Of a DNA stretch of 64,000 nt, positions 12,575-26,300 are shown one piece after another; position 1 is the first letter of the stretch, and each line of letters starts with the position of its first letter. Source of the DNA: Anseranas semipalmata (taxonomy: Eukaryota > Chordata > Aves > Anseriformes > Anseranatidae). The position numbers and the translations under genes are program-made. Under the pieces are notes generated by a model that worked only from the letters and a program-made list of their open reading frames with translations, was not told where the DNA came from and did no database searches. Where the stretch lies: NCBI GenBank assembly GCA_013399115.1, contig VXAA01006526.1:1110378-1174377 (forward strand). The letters run 5' to 3'.

Positions 12575-15500
12575 CTAAAATGAAGTAACAATAAAAGTGA
12601 GTTTACAAAAAGAAGAATCATTTCTTCCAAATTTTCTCTTTAAGAACTTCACATTCATAAGAGTTCTGATCAGGAAAGCCTTCTTAATTTTCACAAAAGA
12701 AGGACTCCAATAATTCTTAGTATAATTTGCTGGTATCGGTACAATGGTGACGGACAAACCTGGTTTCAGCACTAACTATGAATTAAGAAGCTGATGAGTT
12801 TTTAGTCATGATTGCAGGCACTAAGCTTAAGGATAACAACTATAACCAATTCATTTACAGTGGACGAAGGAAGATGCTTTGGTTGGTGTGTACTTCAGGC
12901 ATGATTATAAGGGAGATTAATCACTAGGTTAAGCTTTAAAGATAATGTAGAAAAAAAATACGTGTGCACTATGTCTCTATTGCTTTTCTTTCAATGCCTC
13001 ATACATAAACATTTTGCAAGACTACTTGCACTAAAGAAAAATTCTCTTTCTTATAAGAAGTAAAATGCTTAGTGGAAAGTAAAGTGGAACATAAGGTACC
13101 ATTATAAAACTAATATTGTTTTATATCTAGCTAAGACTACATGACACCCAATTGAATTCAGGGCTGTAATTTAATCAAGAGGTAATGTTGATGTTGGAAA
13201 GAATTTAATGCATCTAATGTAAAAGGAAGATAAGAGTGTGCTTTAAAGGGCATGGCAGGAAATAATTTTAAATGAATCTCGAGATGCGTCTGCAGAATGA
13301 AAGGGAAGAGGAGAAGTGAAAAATGCAAATAATAGATGTAGTAGTACAGAAAAAAAAAAACAGAACCACAAAGATACAAGATGAAAGAAAACATACAAAT
13401 AGCTATGCAGAGCAACATCTATCCCCTCTTTGAAGACTTTCCTTGATTTTGCTTCTTAAGCATCCTGTTCTGTTTAGCCTAATCCCACTGCTAATCTAAT
13501 GAATTCAACAGAGTTTTAAGGTGCACTAACCAGAAATTACAGACCAGTACATTTATAGTAGCTAAGGAGTTATTCCTCAACAGCAAGGAGGCTAATCTTC
13601 CAATAAGCTTAGAAGATGCTACATCTTGACATACAAATTAAACTCAATTTATTAGGTAACATAATTAAAATCAAGTTATCCAAATGAAATCAAAAGGAAA
13701 AAACAAGTTTTGAAAAAAAACTACGTATAAGAGCATGAAAGTATCAGAAGTTAGAAGATAAGTCCGCAGTCTTAAGGAAAGAAGACAAAAAGATGCTTTT
13801 ATGTTGTGTGGTTTTTTTTATTGGTCTATGAAGTATACAGAATAGATTTCTGCCGTGTACAACCAACCTTTTATGAGATAACCATCTTTAAGCAGAGACT
13901 AAATCTATGAGTAACAGTCCCTTTGCTCGGCATGTCACTGAAAACAATTTTAGCTGTGAAATTTCTCTGCTTTGTGGTGGTTTATTAATTATTACCCCAC
14001 TACCTAAGTCTTAAGCAATATATAACCCAACCAGCTTTCCAAATTCATTCTCAGGGAATGTGGTGCTTACCATTTCCTGCATTTAGTAAGAATCTTCAGT
14101 CACTGATTATGCCACCACAAAAGTAATGATGTGCTTAATGCAAACACCTGAGTAGCTCAGCTGCAAAGTATTGGCAGTCGGAGGCAACACCAGCAAGAGC
14201 TACTCTCATACTTTGTATCCAAGTAGTCTTCTAGATTTGGGATTTAAAATCATTTGAATCCTACTCAAGATGGCCTTGTTCATTCATCTTGCACTCACCT
14301 GCAAAATTTTGTTTGCTACCTTAGACACATGGTGTAAGTGCAATACCAATGAGCTATAATCTCTTGATTGCAGGTAGTGGTTTTAGCAAAACAGTTTTCT
14401 TTTTGTTGGTATAATGGGATTATTCTTGCTAAGAGGATCATAAAGCTATTTCATACTTTTTAATGTTCCACTTAAGAAAGAAGAAAATAAAAACTAGACC
14501 AGAAGAAATCATGTGTTCATGGTCAAGGCTGACAGTACTGATGATTTATTTAAATTGTCCTAAAAACATAATTAACCTATTTTTAAAGCTGGAGTTACAA
14601 TCAAGTAAATAGAACTTTGAGGGGTTTAAGTAATTTTTTTTCTTTTGTTTTCAGACAAGCAAAATCTTGGCAATAAATTCAGAAACTGTACTTGTCTGCA
14701 TAGAAGAAACCCTTCTGGATTAAAAACGGAAAAAAAAAAAAAGTATCACCTGACTCATTCCTCCTGCCTAACATGGAAAGTAAGCTCAGAATCTGTGACT
14801 TGACTAAAACAAAAGAAAGACAGATTTCAGGTTTTCTCCATAAATATGTCTAAGGTATTTCATCAACCAATAGAAGCCTGACTCCATGACTGAGGAGATT
14901 AAATCCATCACCTGGTGATCTTAAAGTTTCAGTTCCCTCCATAGGAGACTAGATGTATGCTGCTGAAACCCTGGGGAGATTGTGTATTGGATGTTTGCTA
15001 CAGAGGTCAGATTTATTTATTAAAAAGAAGTTTGTGAAGGCTTTGACTTCAAGGATTTGTTCCCTTCTCAGGAGAATACATTTTTTTGAGTTTTAAAGAA
15101 AGTGTTGGAAAAATATCATATCGGAAACAGTGGGAATTAAAAAACCTCTGGTGTCGTGTCATCAGAAATCTTGAGAATGCTTGTTGCACTGTCATGTCTG
15201 CATATCTGCAACTTTCCAAGCTTCTTGCTTTGTCAGGAGCTAGTGAGCCTTCTTCAGGAAGATAGACATAAATTCTGTCCCTTATGATTCTGCCTCTATG
15301 GCTTATCTTTGCTTGATCTGTAAGAAGTGTAGCTCTGGACAAATAAGCACTGAAACAGGGAGGAACACAGCTAATTAGGCTTGGTCTCTGGATGCATAAG
15401 CAGGGCTCGTTTCCCACTGCACCACTGCACAGGAGACTGGGGGTAATCCAACCCTGTGCCACACTACACACTCCACATACACCCATATTCCCTGTCCAAA

Positions 15501-18500
15501 CCAGAACAAAGGCAGAAGAGAAGGAAGAAGGAAAGGTAATTTCCTTATGTCCTTCATATTTGTCTGTACTATCTAGCCATATCAAGACTTAAAATCCCTA
15601 CAAAAGCTATCGGCTGTATTCAAGTATAACACCTTGAGTAGATAAATTGTTGTTATCCCTAAATGAGTTACATTTCACCTGTATAGTCTTCCCTTCTTAA
15701 TTCACAAATCTGTCATCTGCTTTTCCTATATTGCCGAATACGGCATCATTTCACTTTTTCAGATGTGAAAGAATGATCCTGTATCTGATCTTTCTCTGAT
15801 CATTTCTCACCCAACTGAAACCCCTCGACTATATAATTATATCTAAACATACTTAACACTGCATTACCAGGTTCCTTTGAAAGAAATGCTTCATGTGATA
15901 AGAGTTTTAATTTCTTTCCTGACAGTGATGCATGATCCCACGGACAAGCAATGACTGCAAGTCTCACTGCCACCAAAGATCACAAGGGTAAGAGCTGAAT
16001 GGAGGCAAAAGGAGACAGTGCCTTTTGCCCTTCAGCTTTCCATATTCCTTCTCTTGTCCAGATTGCAAATATGTTTTGCAAAACATAGTTTTGCATAGAA
16101 AGTAAAAGAGGATGAGAACAGCTTGAGACAGTAAGAGTGAAAGCAAAAGAATGAAAGAGATTCTGCAACACAGAAATGCAATGCCCCCCCCCGACCCTGG
16201 CTTTTCTTCCACCTTTCCATACAGGTGATTAAAATGGAAACCAAAATTCCAATGAACGATATATTCTCGGGTTTGATTTCCCAAGTCGACGTTCTGCATT
16301 GATGTCTTTTCTTTTTTTTTTTAATTTTGCATTTTATGTGTGTTTTGCTGTTAACAGAAATGCCCGTTATGACTGAAGCTTTAAGCTGGGTTTAGGTTTT
16401 TCATCCTCAGAAAGGGCCCCTCAGTATGAGCACCCTTTTATTTCTTCTTTCACCTACTGTAAAATGTTGTTTTTATGATTCTGGTGGATTTAAGCTGCTA
16501 TAACATTTAAATCAGTGACTTATTCATAGTCTTTCAAAAATATGCCATAGAGCAGACAGATAGAAGTTACCTGAAAGATAGTCTAGCCCACAGCTATACG
16601 AATGGATCCTTATCACCTGTCAAACACTTTATAGTACTATTCTTTCATACTTTCATTTGGGTAGTTTTAAGTGAAATAATACATCACATTTCAAACTGAT
16701 TAGAGGAAATTCTTGCTTTTGCTGAGTTCACTTATTTGTTGTTGTTTTTTTGCCTTTAGTTTTACACCTCCTTCTGTTTCAGTTTCTTATATTTCTGCTT
16801 TCCCCAGAAATTTACATCTTCCACACTCCTATTATTATCCTTCTCTAATTATTGTTTAATAATGCCTTTACACATATTTAGGCTTTAAAATTTTTGTCAT
16901 TCATCCAGGATAAAATATTTCAGGAGTTCTGGACTGTCACTTTAAAGCTGGTAAATACTACTACCTAGGAAATTATACATCCTTTCCTTTTCCAAATTAT
17001 ACATCTTTTCACCTGCCTACATCTGTGTCAGAATTTTAATTTAATGGTAGAACTGAACATCTATGTTTGACATCTCATTAGCATTCACAGGTAGGTATTC
17101 AGTTCAACTTATCAGACAGGCATTGACCAAATGGCAATGCGTAAGAGGAATCAGATGGGACAAACTTACAGTAGCTGCATAACGAGAAGGCATTTGGCAT
17201 GTAGCAGTATCCTAGAGTGGTACCAGCAATCAAGGGAGCAATGGGAATTTTCTTCCATTACCACTGCTATGACTGAAAGGGGAAGATGGACCGCTGGGAG
17301 GTTAGATGAGAGAGCAGTGGAGAGTGGAGCCTAGCAGAAGAGCAAACCCTGTAGCCGCAAAAACAGGGGACCTCTGAGAAGAGAGTCTGGTTGTAATTAG
17401 GAAAATGCATGATAATTAGAATGTAACCTTGGAAACCCAAGTTTTTCAATGCTTCTTAACACATGATTTCCTGTGTCACCTGAGCATTTAGTCTAGATCC
17501 AAAAATGCTGAGATTCTATACGTTGTAATTATTAACACAGGCTTCCTATCCAGTGTAAAAGATGAACATGCCTTAAAACATGATCCAAGCTGAACTCTGC
17601 CCTGTGGAGGGGGCATCCTGGACTGGTGGTTCTGAAAAACATAAACCCCCCTGAATCCACCTGAAACTCTTCATGTAGTCCCAAGACACTGTCACATGGA
17701 TGAAGAGGTGTTGTACAAAAAAGCATGAACAGACCTGTGAATCTCAATAGAGCCTTGCACCATTGCTTCTCTAGTAGAAAATAACCTCTAACTAGTAAAT
17801 CACAGATTTTTTTCTTCCCTTCTTTCCTCATCTTTGCCATAGTTAGCCCTGAGCTATTTTCTGTATCGAGTGATGATCTCATCAGGGGTATTTTCAGAGA
17901 GATCCCACATAGAGCTACCCTAACCTGACAGTATGGAGTGTACTCCACTGCATTTTATATGTTGAAGGCTCCTGTGCTTGGACAAACACCAATGGCCACC
18001 AGCAGACCACAGTGACGGCAAGCCCTTCCATCTGTCAGGCTTTCCCATCTCTTTGTGCAGTGGTGCAGTACAACAATAAACCCTAACCCATCCATAAAAA
18101 CCCCTCTACTGAAAAGGTTTTGCTGAGAGGGTTATTTAACATTTAGAGGAGCATGGGAGAGAGGAGATAATGTTACAGTGTTCATAACAACCTATTTACA
18201 ACATGCGTGGGTCATTAAAATGTCCAGTGTTGCAACAATTACTAATATTTATGTGGTTATATAATGTTGTTTAATGTATTTACCACTATTCACCCTTTCA
18301 TTAATCTCTTATACAAGACTCTTAAAATATAAGCATGTAAGCTACTCTTGCAATTAAAGCTATATTAATCAACAAAGAAACTATAATTGCATTAAGATGC
18401 TGCACTGAGTTTCCCATCAAAAGAAGGGGGGGTGTGGGGACAAAATAACAACAAAACAAAAATAAATCAAAAAGAGGACTACCAACAAGAAGGGGTGTTT

Positions 18501-21500
18501 ATGAAGAACACTCTGAAACAGCACAAAATAGTTCCTGCCAAAAGCTCTGTTCGTATTAAAACTCTCATTCTCTGCTTTTGGCTGCAAGGCTTCCACGGGG
18601 TTTTCACAGCTGGGCTGCCACAGCCTAATCATGATTCATGAGCCAAGACTACTTCTGCTCTGCTCACCCTTCTGACGCCATCCACTAATTACTAGGCAGC
18701 AAGAAGTAATCCTTCTCTCTCCATCCTTGTGTAAAAGATGGCCTGTAGTAATACAATACAACATACTCCAGGGCATAGTCCTGGGAAGCCCCTGGAAACA
18801 GGTTTGCAACTTAGTAAGATTTGTTTGCTGTGCACTCAAATGCAGTTTCCCCTTGATCTTGAAAAGAGTCGTGGAAAGGCACAGAAATCAAGGGGTCAGG
18901 AGTGGCTGGGTTTTAGAAGAGTTCAAAGCATGCAGCTGGGTGAAAGCTGTTCTAATACAAGACTTTATTCTAGAGTTTCCAAACTGAAAACAGTTACACT
19001 TGTATTGTTGGGTATCGCAAACAAATCAAAAGCTTCTTATTTGATGATTCAAAGTACATCCCATCACCTGCAATGGAAAGGCATAAGGAGTCACGCTAGA
19101 TTCATTTCTGACCAAGGATTCTGGACTGTTTGTTAGGGTGCATGTGTAGCATCTGACTATTCTTGCATACATCCACCACAAAAGCAGTGGAACTGAGGCC
19201 TAACAAACAACAGTTCTTACCATTATCATAATTATTATGGCTTTTTTTAAGAGAGAGATATGAAGGCAAAATTTCTAAAGGCTTCTTTCAGAGGTTACAA
19301 CACATTTGGAAAGGACCATAACAGAACACAGTCCCTACCCACATTTTCTCTCATCTTTCTATTTGCTTTCTTCATTTCGTTTTGGGTTTGAGCATTGTAA
19401 AACAGATGAGGGAGGCTGAAGTAGAAGCATCATAAGGGACCAGATGGACAACTTCCCAGGTGGCCCTCCATACTTTCCTCTGCAGCATATCCAGGTCTTG
19501 TGGCCAGGCTGTGTGTGAACTGGTAACCTGCCTTTAGTGGCTTTATGTAATGATTGATAACAAAAGATCTAAATAAAATGCTTGTTAAACACTGAAATTA
19601 CTTAGATAAATGTGGCATAATGTCATTTATTTTGGAACTGTAATGTGCAATAAAGTATTGCTAAATGCTGAGTAACTGGTAAGCAAGTCACTTACGCTCA
19701 TGGTGATAGGCACCTCAGACAGATGACAGAGAACATATTGTAATCACGTATTGAGGCAACATCGCAAGCATCAGGATGCCACACAGTGATTAATGTCCAG
19801 GGCTTTTTTGGCTCCATCTAATAGAAGACATGCCCAGCCTCCAGCTGTTAACATTTACTTGCCACTGGCTCAGAATATTAACTATTTATTAGGCAGCTTG
19901 AACAGGATGCACTACACGAATATAGTCAGAGGACAGATATAGTTTAGAAAACGTGTCTTTAAATTATGACCTCTGGAGATGCTAAAAGATATTCATCATG
20001 CTTTAAAAGCTACTCTTTTCTCTTATATCAGTGTATTTGTTACCCATAAGATTGCTTTGCTAGCAGTTTAATTATTTAAAGGTCAGATTATTTCACTAAT
20101 AGATTGATTACAGAAAAGGATTCCATTTGAAGTGGGCAAATGAAGCACAGTAATTTCTTCTACTGTCTGAATAAATCCTCATGGAAAAAAAAATACTTTA
20201 ATTCAGGAACTCTGCATAGGTATTTCCCTATGGAAGAGAAATGGGCATCTTAGAATGACAAAGCCCTAGCTTTCCTTCTTTCCATGTGCATGGGTACTTT
20301 TAAAGATATCATTAAAAGCTGTATTTTATAACACTTTTACATATAACATGTTTTTAACAAAATCATAGTCTGCTTTATTGCTGATACACATGCATAGTGA
20401 GCGTAGAGGCTCTTCAGTATGAGTACCTTTGATTTTTAGGCAATAAGCAAGACAAAGAAGGGTAAAAGAAATGTACTTAGCACAAAAAAAATGGCAGTCT
20501 CTAAAATGCAAAACAAAAGCCAGTGACCTGTCCACAGTGGAAGACTGCTTCATGGGATTAGTAATAAGGAAAGAAGAAAATCTCTTCTGAGCTGCTGGTT
20601 CAAATACTGCCCGATCAGGAGTGACAAAGAGTCATTACTGGCCCCTTCTCCCTGTGCAATGAGTTTATCACGGCAGTTCAGTTTTCAATGGACAATTATC
20701 AACATTGCTAAGAAAAACCTGCCCCTTCCACGGGCTGCTTGAGCAGAGGCAAACGGGAGAGGGAATGCAGACTGAAATCAAGCTAATCTCTCCCATCTAA
20801 AGGTGACTGTTCCATGACTAAAACCTTTTGATAGGGAAGAAAAAGGGAACTTGCATTGCCACTGCTTATGTTGGATCTGTGCTATATTTTTTATTAATAT
20901 AAGACAGCTCTGCGGAGTCATTAAACCAGCACCATTCTAATTATGCACTAGTGATTAAGCAGATGTGACATTGAGTGGGGAAAATGTTTGATTAACGACC
21001 CAGGTGTCTAACTTTGGAAGAGTACATTCAGCAGTATGAATTTGGGGACAATGGACCTTAGAAGAATAGGACAGCTTTTGATTTCAGACATACAGTCTGC
21101 CTCTGTAATATTGTGAGCTCGTGCTAGGATCACTGGACACCTTTTTCAACAGAGACAGACAACTTGGCACAGCAACATTTCCCATCGCTCTCTGCCAAAC
21201 ATACGCCAACAAACTTACTGAGACTTCTGCTCTGTTTTCAGCTTTTTATTCTACTTCCATGCAAATAATCATTTCTGGAATCCACTTTATTTACCTCTAA
21301 CACTCTCAGCTTTTGACTGTGTACAGCGTGAAGCTTCACAGGAAAAAAAACACACATCTTTGACTCTGTTCCATAGATAATTATTAAATGGTTGCTTGAA
21401 TATTATCCATCTTGGATCAGTTTCCCACATTTAATTAAGTGTAGATATGTAGTGTCTAAAGCTCTGTCAGTCTGCACGACTTACGGATGAATCAGCTCCA

Positions 21501-23037
21501 CAAAAAAAACAAAGAGCAACTTTCTGACAAGATGAGACACTCGCAGCATGAAGCAGCTTGTCCATACTGATCCATCATTACTTGGCATGACTGGTTTAGC
21601 ATAATGGCCTGACTAGCTTGTCATGCTGGCAATTCTCTTTGCACGAGCCAAACACTTGCAGCCAAAAGTGTATGAATTCATTTGTGAGGAAACTCAAGTC
21701 TTGTCATTAAAGTCAAGATTCATAGCCAGGGATGTCCATGTAGCTGCTTGCATTCAAGTTATACACTAAAGGTAGTACGTAGGCCTCACACAGTTAATCC
21801 TCTATTTAGCCAGGCAAGACTCACAGATATACACAGGTAAGAGGGAAAATGTTTCTGCAATATTTTGTGGTTTGTATTTGACAGATAATCACCTTTTCAC
21901 TCACTTTTAATTGTGTCTGCCAGTCTTTTTTGGGCTAGGACGTACATTGAGGCACATCCCAGCATATGGAAGGGTGCAGCTTACAGAAAGGGAGCTTCAC
22001 ACACTCTCCCTTAATATATGATTCTCCCCTCCCTTGTCCTTCATCTTTACATTGACCCAGGAAGCCAGTGTCAAGTTCATTCTCCCGAACTTCAGCTCTC
22101 CCCTTTCTAGTTCAAGGAGTTAGAAGGAAAGGTCAGCAGGGGCTCTATGCTTTGAAATGAGGAATCTGTATCAGCAAAGGCCAGAAACAGACAGGAATAA
22201 AATCAGCCTTTGCCAAAGATCTCTGATGAAACTGAGTTATCTTTTTGGGTCTGCAGGTGCAAAATATTTTACTAAATTAAAAATACAGGGATTAGCAGTA
22301 ATAGCCAGTGGTCTGTATGGAGTATTTAGGAGGAAAGACTGACAAGCCATGCATTTATGCTGCAAAGCCCTGATAAATGAGAATTACAGGGTAGGATATA
22401 AGTGGTATCACTGAGACTAACAGCACCAAGCAAAGGAAAATGTAGACTAAGAATTAAAACATTTCTTAGCAATTACTGCTACTCAGAAACATATGCAAAC
22501 CACTCACGTATATACTATTTACTGGTCAAGAGGAATAATCCCCAACCATCTAGTTTGCCCTTAAAGCACAGAAGAACAGGTAAACCAGAGATTACCAGGA
22601 CTAGGAAGTATATTTTTCTTTATATACATAATTGCTTAAAGGAAAATCTTCATATGATTCTTGAACATTTTTCCCAGTTTCTGACAGGGAAAAGCTCTCA
22701 ACATTTTGGGTAGAGTTCCCTCATTTTATGAAATTATAATAGACAACAGCTAGATTCACTAGGACATATGCCAGGCACGATCCTTCAAATGGCCTGGACT
22801 ATAGCCAAAAACATATCCCCCAATAACTTAGTTATTTGCACCTAACTTGAATAAAATAACAAATAACTTCAGCCAGAAATCGTGCACTGACAGAAGAATG
22901 GATTATACTTTCCATTTATACATAACCTACTCTAGGTTATAAACATATTTTCTGTAATCTTTAAATATTATACTCCCTCACTGCTACATGAAAAAATGTT
23001 AGCAGACTTCCAACAAGAAATAAAATATACTACTTAC
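12575..23037 (-). other. DPP10: DPP10 intron between the two exons (10,463 bases, phase 0)
   Basis: The intron is bounded by a gtaagta donor at its upstream (high-coordinate) end and a cattttag acceptor at the other. I recognise no interspersed repeat inside it. It holds the longest open frame of the window (15049-15585, minus strand), another of 138 codons at 17532-17948 (minus strand), and a run of nine C at about 16184-16192. Neither frame has a recognisable domain or a convincing gene context. The 20.9-21.0 kb part carries homeodomain-like ATTA motifs but nothing firm. The rest looks like ordinary AT-rich intron. Confidence 0.9.
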
Positions 23038-23132
23038 AAAAGTTGTATTTTCCAATAATAATGTAGTTGTATTTGTTTCTACATTCAGTTCAATAACGTG
23101 TCCATTCTTATTTTTATACACCACTGCTGTAT
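23038..23132 (-). CDS. DPP10: DPP10 internal coding exon, equivalent to about residues 91-122 of the human protein
   Basis: Read on the minus strand, this 95-base exon follows a pyrimidine-rich acceptor (tttgttgttgcag) and ends at a consensus donor (gtaagta). It enters in phase 1: its first two bases complete an Asp codon begun in the previous exon. It leaves in phase 0. The frame is open for all 31 full codons and reads T-A-V-V-Y-K-N-K-N-G-H-V-I-E-L-N-V-E, then ends L-L-L-E-N-T-T-F. From memory of the family this matches DPP10 far better than DPP6 or DPP4; DPP10 shares the V-V-Y-K, N-G-H-V-I and L-L-L-E-N-T-T-F blocks. DPP10 is a single-pass type II membrane glycoprotein without peptidase activity that binds Kv4 channels and changes their surface expression and gating. 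This exon lies in the extracellular part, at the first strands of the beta-propeller. Two N-T-T glycosylation sequons are visible, at the positions of human N111 and N119. The preceding exon was not found. Confidence 0.94.
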
Positions 23133-23272
23133 CTGCAACAACAAAGGCACAACAATTAGCAAACACATTGAGTACTTAATAAAATATCTGTAGAGAAAAA
23201 CAGCATATTAAAGTCTTTAGAATATCTTTGTTATGTTACGCAAACAAGACTGAGAGAAGAATTGCACACACC

Positions 23273-23360
23273 ATAACCTAGTGGAACCCACATGGCAGGG
23301 GGGTTGGAACTACTTGATCTTTAAGGTCCCTTCCAACCCAAACCACTCTATGATTCATGA
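23273..23360 (+). mobile_element. CR1 LINE, 3' end fragment
   Basis: This is close to the CR1 consensus: cctagtggaaccc, catggcaggggggttggaact, tgatctttaaggtcccttcc, aacccaaaccactctatgattcatg. It contains the tail only, as expected for a severely 5'-truncated retrotransposition. It lies about 140 bases upstream of the acceptor of the 23.0 kb DPP10 exon, on the opposite strand, so it sits at the 3' end of that long intron. Confidence 0.92.
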
Positions 23361-26300
23361 TCAGTTTTGTTGATCTGCCTCATGAGCTTCAAAAGTATCG
23401 GTTTATGTCCTATAGCATGTTCACCTCATTCAAAAAATATGATTTCATTTAAATGGAAGCATTTTATGTGGTAACAACATGTCCAGTGGGATTGATGTGA
23501 ATGAAGTAACACCTTGAACCTAAAAATGCTCTCACCAAGAAATCACTGTCACTCTGACACCTTAAGGTGTGAGCACATTCACTATGAAAGGGCCGTATAC
23601 CAAAATAAAGTTTTGCAAAGCAAAAAGCTTTTGCTCGACACCATGTTCACATATCTCATTGGAAGTGCTTCTAAGAACACCTCTGTACTATTCTATACCT
23701 CTGCTAACTGGACTGATAAAGATACATACTATATCTGAAGACAGTCTGTGTCCTGTGTGATTAGTGCTGGGCCACAGAATGCCAGATCATCAGATAAGTG
23801 GCGTCTTCAGAAAGGAGGGTTAAAGCTATACATTTGTAAAACATGTAAACCACTGTGGGATGAACTCTGTCACGATTTTTGCCTTCTACCACCTATTGTG
23901 GTTCCTATGAAAAAGGCTTTGTACCTGTTTGTATAAATATTTGCAATGATACAGTACATAATACATAATAACTACATAAGCCTTGAATAAAAAAAAAGTT
24001 GATTCCAAATTTCTCACTACTTCTAAAAAGAGATTGAGCACTTATTCTTTGTTTATTTAAAATCCTTGTAATAGAATTATATTTAATCAAGTGAAACTAT
24101 TTTGTTATAAAAATGTGGAAAGCATAAGGAAAGTTCTAAATTAAGCCTAAAGGAAACACAAAGGAACTTTACTAATCCTCAGTAATGCCTGAGAAATTCA
24201 TTACAGATCCCTGAATTTTGAGAAGAAGCAAGTAAACATGACTGGAGAAAAAGGTTATGCTATCATAAAAATATGCTTCACTTTTTCAGAAAACTGTAGC
24301 TGTATTTTAATTGACTGCACAGAAATTCCAGATCTACAGCATTAGTGAATGTCCTCTGGTATGTTCTGTAAAATTAATGAAGCCTCATTTGAAGAGCATA
24401 CTAAGCTATTTTAGATCACGGCTATGAAGTGGGGTGGGATTGATGGAATTCAGGACAGGCATATCAGAGCTGTTGTTTAGGAAGAAAAATTATATTGTGA
24501 AGTGTGGAATTTGAATTTTTTTTTAATAAAATAAAGATTTCAAAAATTCATTTGGAAAGAAAAGAGGTAACACTTCATAGAAAGTTATTTTGGTTTCAGG
24601 TTACTGGCTACCCCAGGACATTAAAGTATCTGCAACTTCTAGGGGTTTTTTTTCACATATTTTTTTAAGTAGGCTAGCACTGAAAATTCCTGAGGATCTT
24701 GCACCACACTTTTAAGTGATATTATACAAAAAATAAAGTTGTCTGGCCAAAGTGCTGACCCCAGTTATGAATATACCAGAATGTGATAAATGGTGTGTAT
24801 AACCCAGAGACACTGAACAGCCGTCACCAACCCTCCATGTTCATTCTCCCTGCTTGTACATCTGAATGATGCATATTTGGTCCATCGGTGAGATTAATAC
24901 ACTACCCCAGTCCAAACAACAATATCAGAATATAACTTCTTTTCAATTATCTATTTTTGTAGTTGTCCAACAAGTACAACTGGTCAACAGGATTTTTAGC
25001 ATCATGCTTTATTAACAAATCCAACCAAGACAATTTCACTCACATAAAGAACTTGCCCTTAAAATTACTAACAGAACCAAGGCTAAAATACACGGTCCTA
25101 GGGCTCTTCTTACAAGTTATACACACTGTGTCCAACAGCATTTGGAACAGTAGGTACTGTGAATTCCATAAAGCAAAGCCTTTGTTCTCAAGTTAGAGTC
25201 ATATTTTATTCAAATGATCAGAACAGAAAACTGAAAGTCAGATCTCTCCAAAAGGCAGACTTTAGTGGACAGTAATTATACCTCTCACTGAACCTGGGCT
25301 TTCATCTGTATATTAGATTCAGTAGTTAACTCCGAAAGCGCATAAATTAAATGAATGCTTGCAAAATGCAAGGAGATTCTCAGATAAAAGACTTCATCAA
25401 AATACCATGCAAGTGCTGAGCATAAATACAGTCTTCAAAAGTAATCATATTAATTTATACAGAAGTCTCATTCCAGTCAATAGCTTCCAGAGCTCTTCTC
25501 AGGCTGGATAATGGGATAGTTGATGGATGCTGATCATTTTTTCATTGATAGCTCAGATGTAAATAAGAGCCATAAACATATTTGTTTCTAAATTTTTGTT
25601 ACCTAGGGTCACAAAGTCTACAGTAGAAAATAATACCCAGTCCTTAACATTGTCTATTCAGACAACTGATTTTTTTTTTTATTATCTTGGTATCTTTGTC
25701 ACAAAGAAGTTCAGGGATCCCTACCACTTCACAAAGCCATTCAGAGGAGCAAAGTTCCTCCTCCAAAAAAAAAATCTTGTTTAATTTGAAACAAAGAGTA
25801 GTATCATGTAAGAACCCTATGGCCGGACACAAAACACAGCACTGAAGAGCCATATTATCCATCTGAGGACACCACTAAAATAGAAAGCATGCTACCTTGA
25901 GCAAAGGATAACGTGAGGAAGCCTCTAAGAACACCACATATTTTCAAGTCTCCTGCTGTAGATGATGTACACAAAGCAGTCTTTAAAACAACTCATGGAA
26001 AACTTCCTACTGTTAATAGTTCTCCAATTTCTGACAGATAAGATCATTCTGCGCTACTGGAATGTGAAGAAAGACTACCAAGGGTCTGTAGATTAATTAT
26101 CCTGACATAAGTCCAAAATAAAAGAGTGGCATTAAAAATCTGTGATTCTTCTACAAAATACTGGCTAACAATATAATTAATACCTGATAGCATTTTATGG
26201 AACATAGATCTTGTCAAACAAAGTTTGACAGGGTTATGTTCGATAGAGGTAACTTTGCTGAATCTGTATATTGGGTTTTCTTCAAGGCATTTAATTTATT

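Noticed and set aside
13158..13418. 86-codon minus-strand frame, very hydrophobic, looking like membrane segments.
   Set aside because: The plus strand here is purine/A-rich, so the reverse frame automatically gives Leu/Phe/Tyr codons. No family resemblance and no gene context.
18079..18091. Telomere-like word ccctaaccc near 18.08 kb.
   Set aside because: Only a single unit, no array; chance.
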